The notes: generated from the letters alone by a model not told the origin. Positions 1-9,318 are shown, counted from the first letter of the stretch. The stretch: DNA of 64,000 nucleotides from Muriicola marianensis (GCF_014638095.1 NZ_BMFH01000001.1:2117227-2181226), one strand, 5' to 3'. Made by a program: numbers and translations.

Positions 1-93
1 TTTTTAGGAGTCATACCCCTGCATTTCATCGATTTTTTTTCCTCGAGACGATATATAATTTCATTTTTGAGGAACGAACAAAACAATTCTATT

Positions 94-1194
94 ATGATAA
101 TCGGGGTACCTAAAGAGATCAAGAACAACGAAAGCCGTGTGGGTATGACCCCCGCAGGGGTCTTTGAACTGGTGAAGAACCACCACAAGGTTTATGTGCA
201 ATCCACTGCCGGCGAAGGAAGTGGATTTTTTGATGAGGATTATGTAGAAGCGGGTGCCGCCATCCTACAGTCCATTGGTGAGGTTTACGAACTCAGCGAC
301 ATGATCGTGAAGGTCAAGGAGCCTGTCGAGCAGGAATACGACCTGGTAAGGCAGGGTCAGGTGATCTTTACCTATTTCCACTTTGCGTCCAGCGAAGCCC
401 TGACCAGGGCTATGCTGAAGAGCGGTGCCATCTGCATCGCCTATGAGACAGTTGAAGACAGCGACGGTACCCTTCCTCTTTTGACACCCATGTCTGAGGT
501 GGCCGGCAGGATGGCAATTCAGCAGGGAGCTAAATACCTTGAGAAACCCAAAAAAGGGAGAGGAGTATTGCTGGGCGGAGTCCCCGGTGTGGCCCCGGGA
601 AAAGTACTGGTCCTCGGCGCCGGGGTAGTAGGAACACAGGCTGCTAAAATGGCAGCCGGCCTGGGAGCACACGTTACTATTCTCGATATCAATATGAAAA
701 GGCTACGGTATATCAATGATGTGATGCCCAGCCATGTAGTTACCGAATACTCCAATGAATTCAACATCAGAAAGCACATTCAGACCCATGACCTCATCGT
801 TGGGGGCGTACTTCTCAAAGGGGCAAAAGCTCCCAATCTGATCACCCGCGACATGCTAAGGACGATGCGTCCGGGCACGGTCATCGTAGACGTCGCCGTA
901 GACCAGGGGGGGTGTGTTGAAACCACCAGGCCCACCACACACGAAGACCCCATCTATATCATTGACGATGTGGTGCATTATTCAGTGGCCAATATGCCCG
1001 GAGCCGTGCCTTACACTTCAACCATGGCGCTGACCAATGTGACCCTGCCCTATGTGCTGGAACTTGCAAACAAAGGCTGGTACAAGGCCTGCGAGGAAAG
1101 CCTTGCCCTGCATAAGGGCTTGAATATCATAGAAGGTGAGATTGCCTATAAAGAGATCGCAGAGGCCTTTACTTTGGAACCTGCCTTTGCCTAG
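94..1194 (+). CDS. ald: Alanine dehydrogenase
   Basis: Catalyses reversible NAD-dependent deamination of L-alanine to pyruvate and ammonia in the cytoplasm. The 366-residue product has the usual length. The catalytic and pyruvate-binding residues known from the family are in register: Arg15, Lys75 and His96 (in a YFHFA context). The NAD-binding Rossmann motif GAGVVG lies at 175-180, with an acidic residue (Asp198) at the end of the second strand. I chose the ATG at 94, which gives the standard MIIGVPKEIK N-terminus, over an in-frame TTG at 67. It is a single-gene unit followed by a strong terminator. The nearby Lrp regulator and saccharopine-dehydrogenase-like gene suit an amino-acid catabolic neighbourhood, but co-regulation is only inferred. 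Confidence 0.95.
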   Translation: MIIGVPKEIKNNESRVGMTPAGVFELVKNHHKVYVQSTAGEGSGFFDEDYVEAGAAILQSIGEVYELSDMIVKVKEPVEQEYDLVRQGQVIFTYFHFASSEALTRAMLKSGAICIAYETVEDSDGTLPLLTPMSEVAGRMAIQQGAKYLEKPKKGRGVLLGGVPGVAPGKVLVLGAGVVGTQAAKMAAGLGAHVTILDINMKRLRYINDVMPSHVVTEYSNEFNIRKHIQTHDLIVGGVLLKGAKAPNLITRDMLRTMRPGTVIVDVAVDQGGCVETTRPTTHEDPIYIIDDVVHYSVANMPGAVPYTSTMALTNVTLPYVLELANKGWYKACEESLALHKGLNIIEGEIAYKEIAEAFTLEPAFA

Positions 1195-1220
1195 ATATGT
1201 ACATTTTGTCAGTAAAGCAG

Positions 1221-1246
1221 ACCCCGCTATAATTGGCGGGGTTTTT
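1221..1246 (+). terminator. Rho-independent terminator after ald
   Basis: A perfect 7-bp stem (ACCCCGC / GCGGGGT) with an 8-base loop is followed by a T-run. It sits 26 bases after the ald stop. Confidence 0.85.
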
Positions 1247-1285
1247 GCTATGATCTTCGTACATTTAATCTAAATTTTGAAACAT

Positions 1286-1981
1286 ATGATGATCTATTAT
1301 ATACTGTTGGGAGCCATAGCCCTGGTGAGCTGGCTGGTGAGCAGTAAACTCAAAAGTAAATTCAAGCACTATTCCAAGGTACACTTGCGAAATGGTATGA
1401 GTGGGGCGGAGATCGCCGAGAAAATGCTGTCAGACCATGGCATAAGGGATGTGAAAGTGATCTCTACCGCCGGAATGCTGACAGACCACTACAATCCTGT
1501 CAACAAAACGGTCAATCTCAGTGAGGGAGTATACAGCCAGAGAAATGCCGCTGCGGCAGCCGTGGCAGCCCACGAGTGCGGGCATGCTGTACAACACGCC
1601 AAGGCCTATGAATGGTTGACGATGCGTTCAAGACTCGTCCCGGTGGTCAGTGTGACCTCGGGTCTGTCTACCTGGGTTGTACTGGGAGGAATTGTATTGG
1701 GGGCAGCTTCCGGGTCCGGACTTGGATTTTATGTCGCCGTTGCCGGACTCGTTATGATGGGGCTGGCCACCCTGTTCAGCTTTATTACCCTTCCGGTGGA
1801 GTACGATGCCAGTAACCGTGCCCTGGCCTGGCTCAAGAGCAGAAATATGGTAACTCCGGAGGAGTACAAAGGTTCTGAGGATGCCCTGAAATGGGCTGCG
1901 AGGACCTACCTGGTTGCAGCCATCGGTGCCCTTGCCACTTTGGTGTACTGGGGATTCCAGGTTTTTGGAAGCAGGGACTAA
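1286..1981 (+). CDS. Membrane zinc metallopeptidase, YugP family
   Basis: A predicted integral-membrane neutral zinc peptidase of the Zn_peptidase_2 (YugP-like, DUF) family, 231 residues. The zinc-binding HExxH motif appears as HECGH at residues 96-100. There is one N-terminal membrane segment (about 2-20), a hydrophobic stretch around 125-165 that probably makes two passes, and a last segment near 205-225. The ATG at 1286 is used rather than the in-frame TTG at 1277; the adjacent ATG at 1289 is equally possible. The substrate is unknown for this family. It stands alone, convergent with the Lrp gene, and shares a bidirectional terminator with it. Confidence 0.85.
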   Translation: MMIYYILLGAIALVSWLVSSKLKSKFKHYSKVHLRNGMSGAEIAEKMLSDHGIRDVKVISTAGMLTDHYNPVNKTVNLSEGVYSQRNAAAAAVAAHECGHAVQHAKAYEWLTMRSRLVPVVSVTSGLSTWVVLGGIVLGAASGSGLGFYVAVAGLVMMGLATLFSFITLPVEYDASNRALAWLKSRNMVTPEEYKGSEDALKWAARTYLVAAIGALATLVYWGFQVFGSRD

Positions 1982-2002
1982 ACTAGAATGCAATAGAAAA
2001 AG

Positions 2003-2035
2003 AAACCCGGGAGAATTTATTCTTCCGGGTTTTTA
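2003..2035. terminator. Bidirectional terminator between the peptidase and Lrp genes
   Basis: The arms AAACCCGG and CCGGGTTT flank a short loop with A-rich sequence on one side and T-rich on the other, so the hairpin can terminate both convergent genes. It overlaps the stop codon of the Lrp gene. Confidence 0.75.
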
Positions 2036-2503
2036 TATGGTGATCTGGCGATCTATCTGCTGGTTGAGGGAGATGAATGTCTCAGTCCTTGATACTCCTT
2101 CGATCTGCTGAATTTGTTTGTTGAGCACGTACATGAGATGTTCGTTGTCCTTGCACAACACTTTGATCAGGATAGACCAGTTCCCCGTTGTGTAATGACA
2201 TTCCAGCACTTCAGGAATCTTTTCAAGGGCTTTTACCGCGGTTGGGTTGCTCATCGCCTTATCGAGAAAAATTCCAATGTAGGCCATGGTCGTATACCCG
2301 AGGATTTTTGGATTGATCATAAACTTGGAACCTGCAATAAGCCCGGATTTTTCCAGTTTCCTCAGCCGCTGATGAATGGCGGCACCTGAGATCCCTATAT
2401 TCCTGGCTATCTCGAGGATGGGCTTCCTCGCATCCTCCATTAAATATCTAAGGATTTTTTTGTCGATCCCGTCTATTTTGACCTTATCGTTTGAAGCGGG
2501 CAT
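2033..2503 (-). CDS. Lrp/AsnC family transcriptional regulator
   Basis: A 156-residue DNA-binding regulator of the leucine-responsive/AsnC family. The N-terminal winged helix-turn-helix spans about residues 9-60 (IDKKILRYLMEDARKPI followed by an EIARNIGIS recognition region). The C-terminal RAM/Lrp ligand-binding domain spans about 70-145. It lies 48 bases downstream of the saccharopine-dehydrogenase-like gene on the same strand and is probably co-transcribed. An amino acid such as lysine or alanine is a plausible effector; this is inference from context only. Confidence 0.9.
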   Translation of the reverse strand: MPASNDKVKIDGIDKKILRYLMEDARKPILEIARNIGISGAAIHQRLRKLEKSGLIAGSKFMINPKILGYTTMAYIGIFLDKAMSNPTAVKALEKIPEVLECHYTTGNWSILIKVLCKDNEHLMYVLNKQIQQIEGVSRTETFISLNQQIDRQITI

Positions 2504-2551
2504 ATTTTAATTTTGAAGTTCTGTTAAATATACCAATTCTCCTTACAATAT

Positions 2552-3925
2552 CTAACCTGCTACGGAATCTGGATTATACCCGAGGTAGGGAACCTCGTAT
2601 TCCCTGAATTCAACCCCATAGCCCTTCAGTTCTCTGAGGATGGGTTCGTATACTTCCTTGCTTATCGGAATGCGCACTCCGGGTGTAGTGATCTTATTGT
2701 TCAAAATGAGCAGGGTAGCCATCGCAACCGGTAACCCCACTGTTTTTGCCATTGCGGTATGTGTCCTGTTCTCACCAAGGACCACCATGTTGGCGTCGAT
2801 CTGTTTTTTCTTACCGTTTAGCTCATACCCGAACTTATGGTACATCACGATCATGTCCTTGTCGTCTTCACCCAAGGTCCATTTGTCTTCCAGGATCTTC
2901 TGAAGCATTTGGGCCGGGGTGGCATTTTTCAGGCCAATGATCTTTTTCGGGTTAAAGATGTCGAGCTCCAGCAGTTTGCTCCACATGATATCGTCCTGGT
3001 CTATCTTCAGGTAATGTCTCAGTTTGAGTTCAACGGAATCCGTAGGCGAATACGGAAGGAAGAGGTTGGTAAACTCCCGGTAAGACATCTTCTCCGAATT
3101 TTCAACCGTATAGCTGTCATCTGTCATCCCGAGCTGTACGAACATGTTCCACGCCTTGGAAAAACCTACGCGCCTCATGGTACCTCTGTAGAGGGTCAGT
3201 GCCTTCTGCAGGCCATAGGCTTCCCGGTAATTGAGGGAATCGCGGTTGGCGTATGCTTCAAAGATGCCATAACCGGGGATCTCCATGAATTCTGTCCGCC
3301 TGAACAGTTTGTGGTATGGGATGTATTTATAGGTGCCTTCCTGGATGAATTTTGCAGCTCCCCCCTGTCCGGCCAGGACTACGTTCCTCGGGTTCCAGGT
3401 GAATTTATAATTCCACTGGTTCGTATCACTTTCGGGAGCGACCAGTCCGCCTGTAAAGGATTCAAAAAGAAGCATATTCCCTCCCCGCCCCCGGATATCG
3501 TCAATGATCTGCATGGCGCTCATATGGTCTATCCCCGGATCCAGGCCTATTTCATTCATAAAGATGAGTCCGCTTTTCTTCACTTCCTCCTTCATCTCCT
3601 CCATTTCCTTGCTAACATAGGAGGCGGTCACCAGGTTTTTTTTCAGGTCGAGGCAATCCCTGGCGACCAGGTGGTGCAATCGTGCTGGTAGCATGGAAAC
3701 AACTATATCTGCTCCGGACACTGCTTTCTTCCTCGCTTCGGCATCCGTGATATCCAGCCTGGAGAGGCTGACAGCATTGTGATTCTGAATATGGGCTGGG
3801 AGGTGGTCTGTATGCAGATCTGCAATAGTGAGTTGTAGCGCTTCAGATCCTGATTTTTCTATAAAATAATCGAGGAGATAGGAAGTGGATTTTCCTGCTC
3901 CGAATATCAGTATGTTCCGGCTCAT
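2552..3925 (-). CDS. Saccharopine dehydrogenase family protein
   Basis: A 457-residue NAD(P)-dependent oxidoreductase resembling glutamate-forming saccharopine dehydrogenase (Lys9 type). The N-terminal Rossmann fold carries FGAGKST at residues 8-14, and a typical NEIGLDPGIDHM segment follows at about 122-133. The C-terminal half forms the saccharopine/catalytic domain. In Bacteroidota this family is usually assigned to lysine degradation through saccharopine. No lysine-ketoglutarate reductase is seen next to it, so the exact step is not proven. It is upstream of the Lrp gene in a likely two-gene unit and divergent from the DUF423 gene. Confidence 0.85.
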   Translation of the reverse strand: MSRNILIFGAGKSTSYLLDYFIEKSGSEALQLTIADLHTDHLPAHIQNHNAVSLSRLDITDAEARKKAVSGADIVVSMLPARLHHLVARDCLDLKKNLVTASYVSKEMEEMKEEVKKSGLIFMNEIGLDPGIDHMSAMQIIDDIRGRGGNMLLFESFTGGLVAPESDTNQWNYKFTWNPRNVVLAGQGGAAKFIQEGTYKYIPYHKLFRRTEFMEIPGYGIFEAYANRDSLNYREAYGLQKALTLYRGTMRRVGFSKAWNMFVQLGMTDDSYTVENSEKMSYREFTNLFLPYSPTDSVELKLRHYLKIDQDDIMWSKLLELDIFNPKKIIGLKNATPAQMLQKILEDKWTLGEDDKDMIVMYHKFGYELNGKKKQIDANMVVLGENRTHTAMAKTVGLPVAMATLLILNNKITTPGVRIPISKEVYEPILRELKGYGVEFREYEVPYLGYNPDSVAG

Positions 3926-4004
3926 GCGTATTGATTACCTTTGAAAAACGACGGCACTAAGGTATCAATAAGAAACGTGTTTAAGAATTTAAAGGAGTTA
4001 AGTT

Positions 4005-4391
4005 ATGAACAGGAGAATTATGTTGACAGGCGTTGTATTTGGTCTTTTGTCGGTGATCCTGGGGGCTTTCGGGGCGCACGGACTCGAAGACCTCCTAAGC
4101 GGCCCTTCCCTGGAAAGCTATGAGACGGGGGTGCGATATCAGATGTACCATGCTCTCCTCCTCCTATGGCTGGGTTCTACCTCCGTCATCCGTGAAAAAG
4201 ACAAGAAATGGATCTTTGTATCTCTGACTTTGGGCATCATACTGTTCTCTTTTTCGATCTACCTGTTGGCTACGGACAGCCTTACATCTGTCCCCTTTAA
4301 AGGGATCGCTTTACTCACTCCTTTAGGGGGATTTTTCCTGATTCTGGGATGGACGATACTGGGATATCGCATTTTTAAGTATTTCGACTAA
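4005..4391 (+). CDS. DUF423 family membrane protein (YgdD-like)
   Basis: A small integral membrane protein of 128 residues with four hydrophobic segments and the family signature GAFGAHGLED near residues 21-30, followed by YQMYHALLLL. The molecular function of DUF423 is unknown. An AAAGGAG Shine-Dalgarno-like sequence at 3991-3997 lies seven bases before the ATG, which is unusual among the genes in this window. It is divergent from the saccharopine-dehydrogenase-like gene and stands 67 bases before pckA, which has its own promoter. Confidence 0.85.
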   Translation: MNRRIMLTGVVFGLLSVILGAFGAHGLEDLLSGPSLESYETGVRYQMYHALLLLWLGSTSVIREKDKKWIFVSLTLGIILFSFSIYLLATDSLTSVPFKGIALLTPLGGFFLILGWTILGYRIFKYFD

Positions 4392-4409
4392 ACTATGCCT
4401 GAAATCCTG

Positions 4410-4438
4410 TTGCGTCCCTTAAATTTTTTCTAGTTTTG
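4410..4438 (+). promoter_or_regulatory. Predicted pckA promoter
   Basis: TTGC-N17-TAGTTTTG closely matches the Bacteroidota -33/-7 consensus (TTTG, TAnnTTTG). The -7 element at 4431-4438 places transcription start roughly 14 bases before the pckA ATG. Confidence 0.5.
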
Positions 4439-4458
4439 TGCCACAAAAACTACTTTTC

Positions 4459-6075
4459 ATGGCAACCTCCAAACCATTTACGAAATCGATTTCGTTAGCT
4501 GCCTATGGCATTAAAAGCAAACGTGTTCACTATCAGTGGGATCCCGATCAGCTCCATCAGGAAACCCTGAACAAAGGCATGGGTCGCGAGGCTTCTTCCG
4601 GCGCATTGGCAGTTAATACAGGAGAGTTCACAGGACGTGCTCCTCAGGACCGGTTTATCGTCAAAGATGCTATTACAGAGGATAAGGTATGGTGGGGGCC
4701 CGTCAATAAACCATTCGACCCTGAGCAATTCGATGCACTCTATGACCAGGTCACTGCCTACCTCTCTGACAAAGAGGTCTATGTACGTGATTGCTTTGCA
4801 TGTGCTGACAAGGATTATCAGCTAGGGATACGGGTGATCAATGAATACCCCTGGTCGAACCTGTTCGCATATAATATGTTTATCCGGCCTTCTGAAGCAG
4901 AGCTGGAAAATTTTGCCGCAGACTGGCTTGTGGTCAATGCTCCCGGCTTTAAGGCCGATGCAGCCACAGCAGGGACTAGGCAGCACAATTTCGCCATCCT
5001 GAACTTTACCCGCAAGATCGCATTGATAGGAGGTACAGGATATACCGGTGAGATCAAAAAAGGTATTTTTTCAGCCCTGAATTTCCTCTTACCTGTATTT
5101 CAGAACACCCTGCCCATGCATTGTTCTGCCAATGTGGGTGCAGAGGGAGACACAGCCATTTTCTTCGGACTTTCCGGAACGGGTAAGACGACCCTTTCCA
5201 CAGATCCCAATCGGAGACTGATTGGAGATGATGAACACGGATGGACAAAAGAGAACACCATCTTCAATTTTGAAGGGGGATGCTATGCTAAGGTGATCAA
5301 CCTTTCCGAAGAAAGCGAACCGGAGATCTACCACGCTATAAAAAAGGGAGCCATTCTGGAAAATGTCATCATGGACGAGGACGGGCATGTCGACTTTGGA
5401 GATACCAGTATTACTCAGAATACAAGGGTAAGCTATCCTCTCCATCACATCGAAAATACGCAGCAGCCCTCCATCGGTAAGAATCCAAAAAATATATTTT
5501 TTCTGACTGCGGATGCTTTCGGGGTACTTCCTCCCATTAGCAAACTCACCCCGAGTCAGGCTGCCTACCATTTCATTTCCGGATATACGGCCAAGGTAGC
5601 CGGAACGGAGGCCGGAGTCGTGGAACCCATCCCTTCTTTCTCGGCCTGCTTCGGAGCTCCTTTCATGCCACTCCATCCCACCAAATACGCTGAGATGCTC
5701 AGCAGGAAGATGCAGGAATCCGGAGTGAACGTCTGGCTGGTGAATACGGGATGGACCGGTGGACCTTACGGCGTGGGGACTCGGATGAAACTCAAATATA
5801 CCCGGGCCATGATCCATGCCGCTCTCAGCGGCGAATTAGGCCTTTATACCTATGACACTTACCACATCCATTCGGTGTTCGGGGTGGCACAGCCCAGAAT
5901 CTGCCCGGGAGTACCGACCAGCGTGTTGAGTCCGAGAGCAACCTGGAACAACGACGAAGCCTATTATAAGACGGCTTTTAAACTATCCAATGCTTTTCGA
6001 GAGAATTTCAAGAAGTTCGAGAGCTATGCCAGTGAAGAGATACGCAGGGGAGGGCCCCAGCGATATGCTTTTTAA
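4459..6075 (+). CDS. pckA: Phosphoenolpyruvate carboxykinase (ATP)
   Basis: Converts oxaloacetate and ATP to phosphoenolpyruvate, CO2 and ADP, the entry step of gluconeogenesis, in the cytoplasm. The 538-residue length is typical. The ATP-binding P-loop GLSGTGKTT lies at about 236-244, followed by the metal-binding segment GDDEHGW. The substrate-site TGRAPQDRF near the N-terminus and the C-terminal NTGWTGGPYG segment are also present. The ATG at 4459 gives the expected start (MATSKPF); an in-frame GTG at 4438 lies inside the predicted -7 element and is rejected. It appears to be monocistronic. A short GC-rich dyad follows but lacks a convincing T-run. Confidence 0.97.
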   Translation: MATSKPFTKSISLAAYGIKSKRVHYQWDPDQLHQETLNKGMGREASSGALAVNTGEFTGRAPQDRFIVKDAITEDKVWWGPVNKPFDPEQFDALYDQVTAYLSDKEVYVRDCFACADKDYQLGIRVINEYPWSNLFAYNMFIRPSEAELENFAADWLVVNAPGFKADAATAGTRQHNFAILNFTRKIALIGGTGYTGEIKKGIFSALNFLLPVFQNTLPMHCSANVGAEGDTAIFFGLSGTGKTTLSTDPNRRLIGDDEHGWTKENTIFNFEGGCYAKVINLSEESEPEIYHAIKKGAILENVIMDEDGHVDFGDTSITQNTRVSYPLHHIENTQQPSIGKNPKNIFFLTADAFGVLPPISKLTPSQAAYHFISGYTAKVAGTEAGVVEPIPSFSACFGAPFMPLHPTKYAEMLSRKMQESGVNVWLVNTGWTGGPYGVGTRMKLKYTRAMIHAALSGELGLYTYDTYHIHSVFGVAQPRICPGVPTSVLSPRATWNNDEAYYKTAFKLSNAFRENFKKFESYASEEIRRGGPQRYAF

Positions 6076-6118
6076 AATAGTGTAAAAGGGTAAAAAGGTC
6101 CGGGAACCGGCCTCAGCT

Positions 6119-6871
6119 TTATTTCTTGTTTACGCTGGTAATGTATTTCTGGAGCGCCATGGTCATGGAAGGTGTTTCAGGTGTGGGGGCCTGGATATCG
6201 ATCCTGAGTCCCGCTTCGGTGGCAGCCTGAATCGTTGAGTTTCCAAACACGGCAATTCTGGTATTGTTCTGCTCAAAATCAGGGAAGTTCTTGAGCAGGG
6301 ATTCAATACCGGAAGGACTGAAGAAAACCAGCACATCGTAATACACGTCCCTCAGGTCAGAAAGGTCGCTTATTACCGTTTTGTAGAATATGCCCCTTGT
6401 CCAGTTGAGTTTTAATTCGTTGAGAGTATCCGGTACTATGGATTTCAGGACGTCGGAGGAAGGGAGAAGGAATTTCTCGTCCTTGTATTTCTTGAACAAT
6501 GGCTGTAGGTCCACAAAGTTCCTCTTACCTACATAGATCTTCCTTTTTCTGTACACAACATACTTCTGAAGGTAAAAGGCCACGGCCTCAGACTGGCAGA
6601 AGTATTTCATGGTATCCGGCACCTTGAACCTCATTTCCTCTGCGATGCGGAAAAAATGGTCTACCGAATTACGGCTGGTCAGGATGATGGCGGTGAAATC
6701 CTTGAGGTCTATCTTCTGTTGCCTTACCGATTTTGCATCTACGCCTTCTACGTGAATAAAAGGCCTGAAATCTACCCGAACGTGTTCCTTCTCGATAAGC
6801 CGCAGGTATGGAGAGTTTTCCATTTTAGGTTCAGGCTGGGATACTAAAATCGTTTTGACTTTCATAGACAT
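6119..6871 (-). CDS. hemD: Uroporphyrinogen-III synthase
   Basis: Cyclises hydroxymethylbilane to uroporphyrinogen III in haem biosynthesis. The 250-residue protein shows the two-lobed HemD pattern. The conserved FTAIILTSRNSVDHFF stretch is at about 60-75, and the second lobe contains VLVFFSPSGIESLL and AVFGNSTIQAATEAG. HemD sequences diverge strongly, so the call rests on these motifs and the length. The ATG at 6871 overlaps the upstream DUF4271 stop by one base (TGATG); the ATG at 6865 is an alternative. It is the last gene of a three-gene operon; pairing of hemD with DUF4271 is familiar in Bacteroidota. Confidence 0.88.
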   Translation of the reverse strand: MSMKVKTILVSQPEPKMENSPYLRLIEKEHVRVDFRPFIHVEGVDAKSVRQQKIDLKDFTAIILTSRNSVDHFFRIAEEMRFKVPDTMKYFCQSEAVAFYLQKYVVYRKRKIYVGKRNFVDLQPLFKKYKDEKFLLPSSDVLKSIVPDTLNELKLNWTRGIFYKTVISDLSDLRDVYYDVLVFFSPSGIESLLKNFPDFEQNNTRIAVFGNSTIQAATEAGLRIDIQAPTPETPSMTMALQKYITSVNKK

Positions 6872-7527
6872 CAAACATTTAGTGTGTTCAGAATAATGAT
6901 CAAAGGGGCAATTTCAAGTGCGCAAAGGTACAAAATAAAATAGAAAAAGTAAGAAGCTACGAACTTAAGATGCGTTTTAATAATGGTTGCCCAACCGATG
7001 ACAAAGATGATGCCCGCAAGGGTTCCTCCGAGGAAATAAATCTGCTTAGACCCTATGAATACGAAGGCCAGCAAAAGATTCATCAAGAAAATAACTAACC
7101 CGCTGTAGTTGAGATAGGTGATCTTCTTGAAAAGGATTTCTGAAATTACCGAGTGAGAATTGAAGATCGTGCCACCGCCCAGCTGTGTAAGTATTTTCGC
7201 AAGCAGGAACAGGAAAAGGAAGATCAGGATAATCCCGTAAAGCAGCAGGGACGAGATCATCCCTTCCGGTCGATATAGATCAATGCCAAAATAGATGAAA
7301 AGAGAAAAATTGAGCAGGGCAAAGATCCCCAAGAACAAATTAAACCAGTTGAGCAACTTGTCCTTTTTGTTATAGAGAAAGACGTATTTGCTGTTGAAAG
7401 GGAGAATGATAAAATTCATGAAACGGGTGTAAAAGAGCGCCTTTGCAAGGACCAGAAATACGGCACTCGTGAAGATGATCACCGTGATCCAATCCGTTTG
7501 ACCGATCTGCCTGAGTACGGGTTCCAT
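6871..7527 (-). CDS. DUF4271 family integral membrane protein
   Basis: A 218-residue polytopic membrane protein of a Bacteroidota-specific family without known function. About six hydrophobic segments cover most of the length, and there is no signal peptide or catalytic motif. It overlaps the upstream glycosyltransferase by one base (TAATG) and the downstream hemD by one base, so translation of the three genes is probably coupled. Proximity to hemD suggests a role connected with haem or envelope assembly; this is inference only. Confidence 0.8.
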   Translation of the reverse strand: MEPVLRQIGQTDWITVIIFTSAVFLVLAKALFYTRFMNFIILPFNSKYVFLYNKKDKLLNWFNLFLGIFALLNFSLFIYFGIDLYRPEGMISSLLLYGIILIFLFLFLLAKILTQLGGGTIFNSHSVISEILFKKITYLNYSGLVIFLMNLLLAFVFIGSKQIYFLGGTLAGIIFVIGWATIIKTHLKFVASYFFYFILYLCALEIAPLIIILNTLNV

Positions 7528-9188
7528 TATTCTAACTCTTTTCTCTTTCCGTTAAGCCCCCATCTCAATCCATTTTCAGAAATGACCACCTTAATGAAAG
7601 TAGCATTATCCAAAGGCTCTTTTGGGAACAGGGCATGCATACTGATACTTTCACCTGGGGGAATAAGGGTTTGATGCTCTTCTGATATGACTTCTACAGG
7701 GATAACCTTTTGGATCTGTTTATACCCGTCCAGCAATGCCAGTCCGAATTGTAATTCCGCCAGGGGGACCTCAAAGTCGTATGGATTCCTCAACTCAAAT
7801 GAGAAACGGCTTCCCCCTGTTGTTTTCGGAATGTTGACAATTTCTGTCCGAAGTTTTCTATATGACCTGAACGGATCTATATAAATTCCATAAAACAGAG
7901 TGCTGTCCGGCATGGTAAAGGAGATGTCTCCTTTTGGCAAATATCTCGATACATAGAGTACGCGTCTGTTTCTCACCCGGGCTTCGGATGAATCGATGGA
8001 ATACTGGTTTTCCCGGTACCAGGCGTTGTTCAGGGAAAAAGATGGATTTCCGGAGTAGAATTCAAACATAGGGGCCATTCGGTATGAGTTCTCAAAGACC
8101 ACCGGGATTTCCCCAGCCTGTGAAGTGATTTTTTGAACCCATGTACGGTTTCCATGGGTCTCATAAACTACCGGAAACAGAGGTTCGAAAACAAGGCCGA
8201 TCCTCAGAAACATCAGGATACCGATGTTCACCAGCCCCATTCTGAAGATCCACTTCCGTACACCTTCGTGTTCCAGCATATACCTGTACGCCAGCACTGC
8301 CATGGGGATACAGATAACAATGATCCATTGGGTCTGTACCCGTCTCTGAAAGCTGGAAATAAAAAAGAAGAGCAATATCCCAAAGCTGACAAAGAGCAGG
8401 GCCCTCGTCAGCAGGTCCTTTGCAGGTGTTTTAAAAGCAGCCTTGTAGATCCAGAAAAAGGTGAGTCCGAAGACCGCGATGAGATTGAGGAAGTAACCCA
8501 GTGTAAAATCAAAGAATTCATAAGGCCTGTTGGGCCTTTCGAACAGATGGTAATTTACGGAAACAAAGCGATTATCGTAGAGCCACCAGAGATGAGGGCT
8601 ATAGGCCAGGAGTGAAACCAGAACGGCCAGCCATGCAAAGCGATCCCTGATCAGGCGGGGGTTCGAGAGTATAACAAAGAAAATGACCAGGAAGGCGTGG
8701 TACTTGCTGTACATCAGAGCGGCCATGACCAGGCCCAGTAAGAGGGCATTCCCGACTCCGGGCGCACCCAAAAAATTCCGGTACGTGAGAAAGAACAGGG
8801 CCGTAAAAAAAAGCAGGGGTGTGTCCGGCAGGGTTAGGAATCCATAGGCATGTAAAAGGGGCATGGAGGCCAGCAACACAAAAAAATGAGGGATGTATTC
8901 TTTTTTCTTTGGCGTATCGATCAATAGCCAGATCACAGTCATGGTCCCTATTCCAAGGATACAACTCATCAGCCGAACCCCGAGTTCGCCTTCAAAAAAG
9001 ACCTTGCTCAGGGCGATAAGGAAAGCCACCATGGGAGGGTGGTCAAAATATCCCCAGCTGAGATCTTTTGCATAATACCAGTAATAGGCTTCGTCAAAGA
9101 TCAGTTGTGTAGCAGTAGCCTGTATGAGGTTCAGGAGAAGGAAAAAGCCTAGGAAATACAGGAAGATCTTAGGGAATTGGTTTCTCAT
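7527..9188 (-). CDS. GT39/ArnT-like membrane glycosyltransferase
   Basis: A 553-residue polytopic glycosyltransferase of the PMT_2/ArnT type, which transfers sugar from a polyprenyl-phosphate donor on the outer face of the inner membrane. The first luminal loop carries the characteristic acidic motif (FDEAYYWYYAKDL at about 32-44), followed by FDHPPMVAFL. About ten membrane segments are followed by a soluble C-terminal region from roughly residue 370. The ATG at 9188 (MRNQFPK) is preferred over an upstream TTG at 9209. It is the first gene of the operon with DUF4271 and hemD, and is divergent from a polyprenol-phosphate-mannose-synthase-like gene that could supply its donor. The acceptor is unknown. 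Confidence 0.85.
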   Translation of the reverse strand: MRNQFPKIFLYFLGFFLLLNLIQATATQLIFDEAYYWYYAKDLSWGYFDHPPMVAFLIALSKVFFEGELGVRLMSCILGIGTMTVIWLLIDTPKKKEYIPHFFVLLASMPLLHAYGFLTLPDTPLLFFTALFFLTYRNFLGAPGVGNALLLGLVMAALMYSKYHAFLVIFFVILSNPRLIRDRFAWLAVLVSLLAYSPHLWWLYDNRFVSVNYHLFERPNRPYEFFDFTLGYFLNLIAVFGLTFFWIYKAAFKTPAKDLLTRALLFVSFGILLFFFISSFQRRVQTQWIIVICIPMAVLAYRYMLEHEGVRKWIFRMGLVNIGILMFLRIGLVFEPLFPVVYETHGNRTWVQKITSQAGEIPVVFENSYRMAPMFEFYSGNPSFSLNNAWYRENQYSIDSSEARVRNRRVLYVSRYLPKGDISFTMPDSTLFYGIYIDPFRSYRKLRTEIVNIPKTTGGSRFSFELRNPYDFEVPLAELQFGLALLDGYKQIQKVIPVEVISEEHQTLIPPGESISMHALFPKEPLDNATFIKVVISENGLRWGLNGKRKELE

Positions 9189-9318
9189 GCTGTTACTGCT
9201 TCGGGCCAAAATTACAAATAATCACACCTTACTCTTTACCTCATCTGCCAAGAAAATTCACCATCATTCAATTACAGTCGGGTGAAAGCTTTATTTTTGC
9301 CATAATCCACCGCTACTG

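Noticed and set aside
25-56. Similarity of the sequence before ald to 15709-15742 (TTTCATCGAT ... TCGAGACGA)
   Set aside because: Only two short boxes match and the spacing differs; there are no further copies, so chance is likely.
2837-3691. Plus-strand open frame opposite the saccharopine-dehydrogenase-like gene
   Set aside because: Antisense shadow without recognisable motifs; the minus-strand gene explains the region.
6090-6115. GC-rich dyad after pckA as a terminator
   Set aside because: The arms are short and imperfect and no T-run follows directly.
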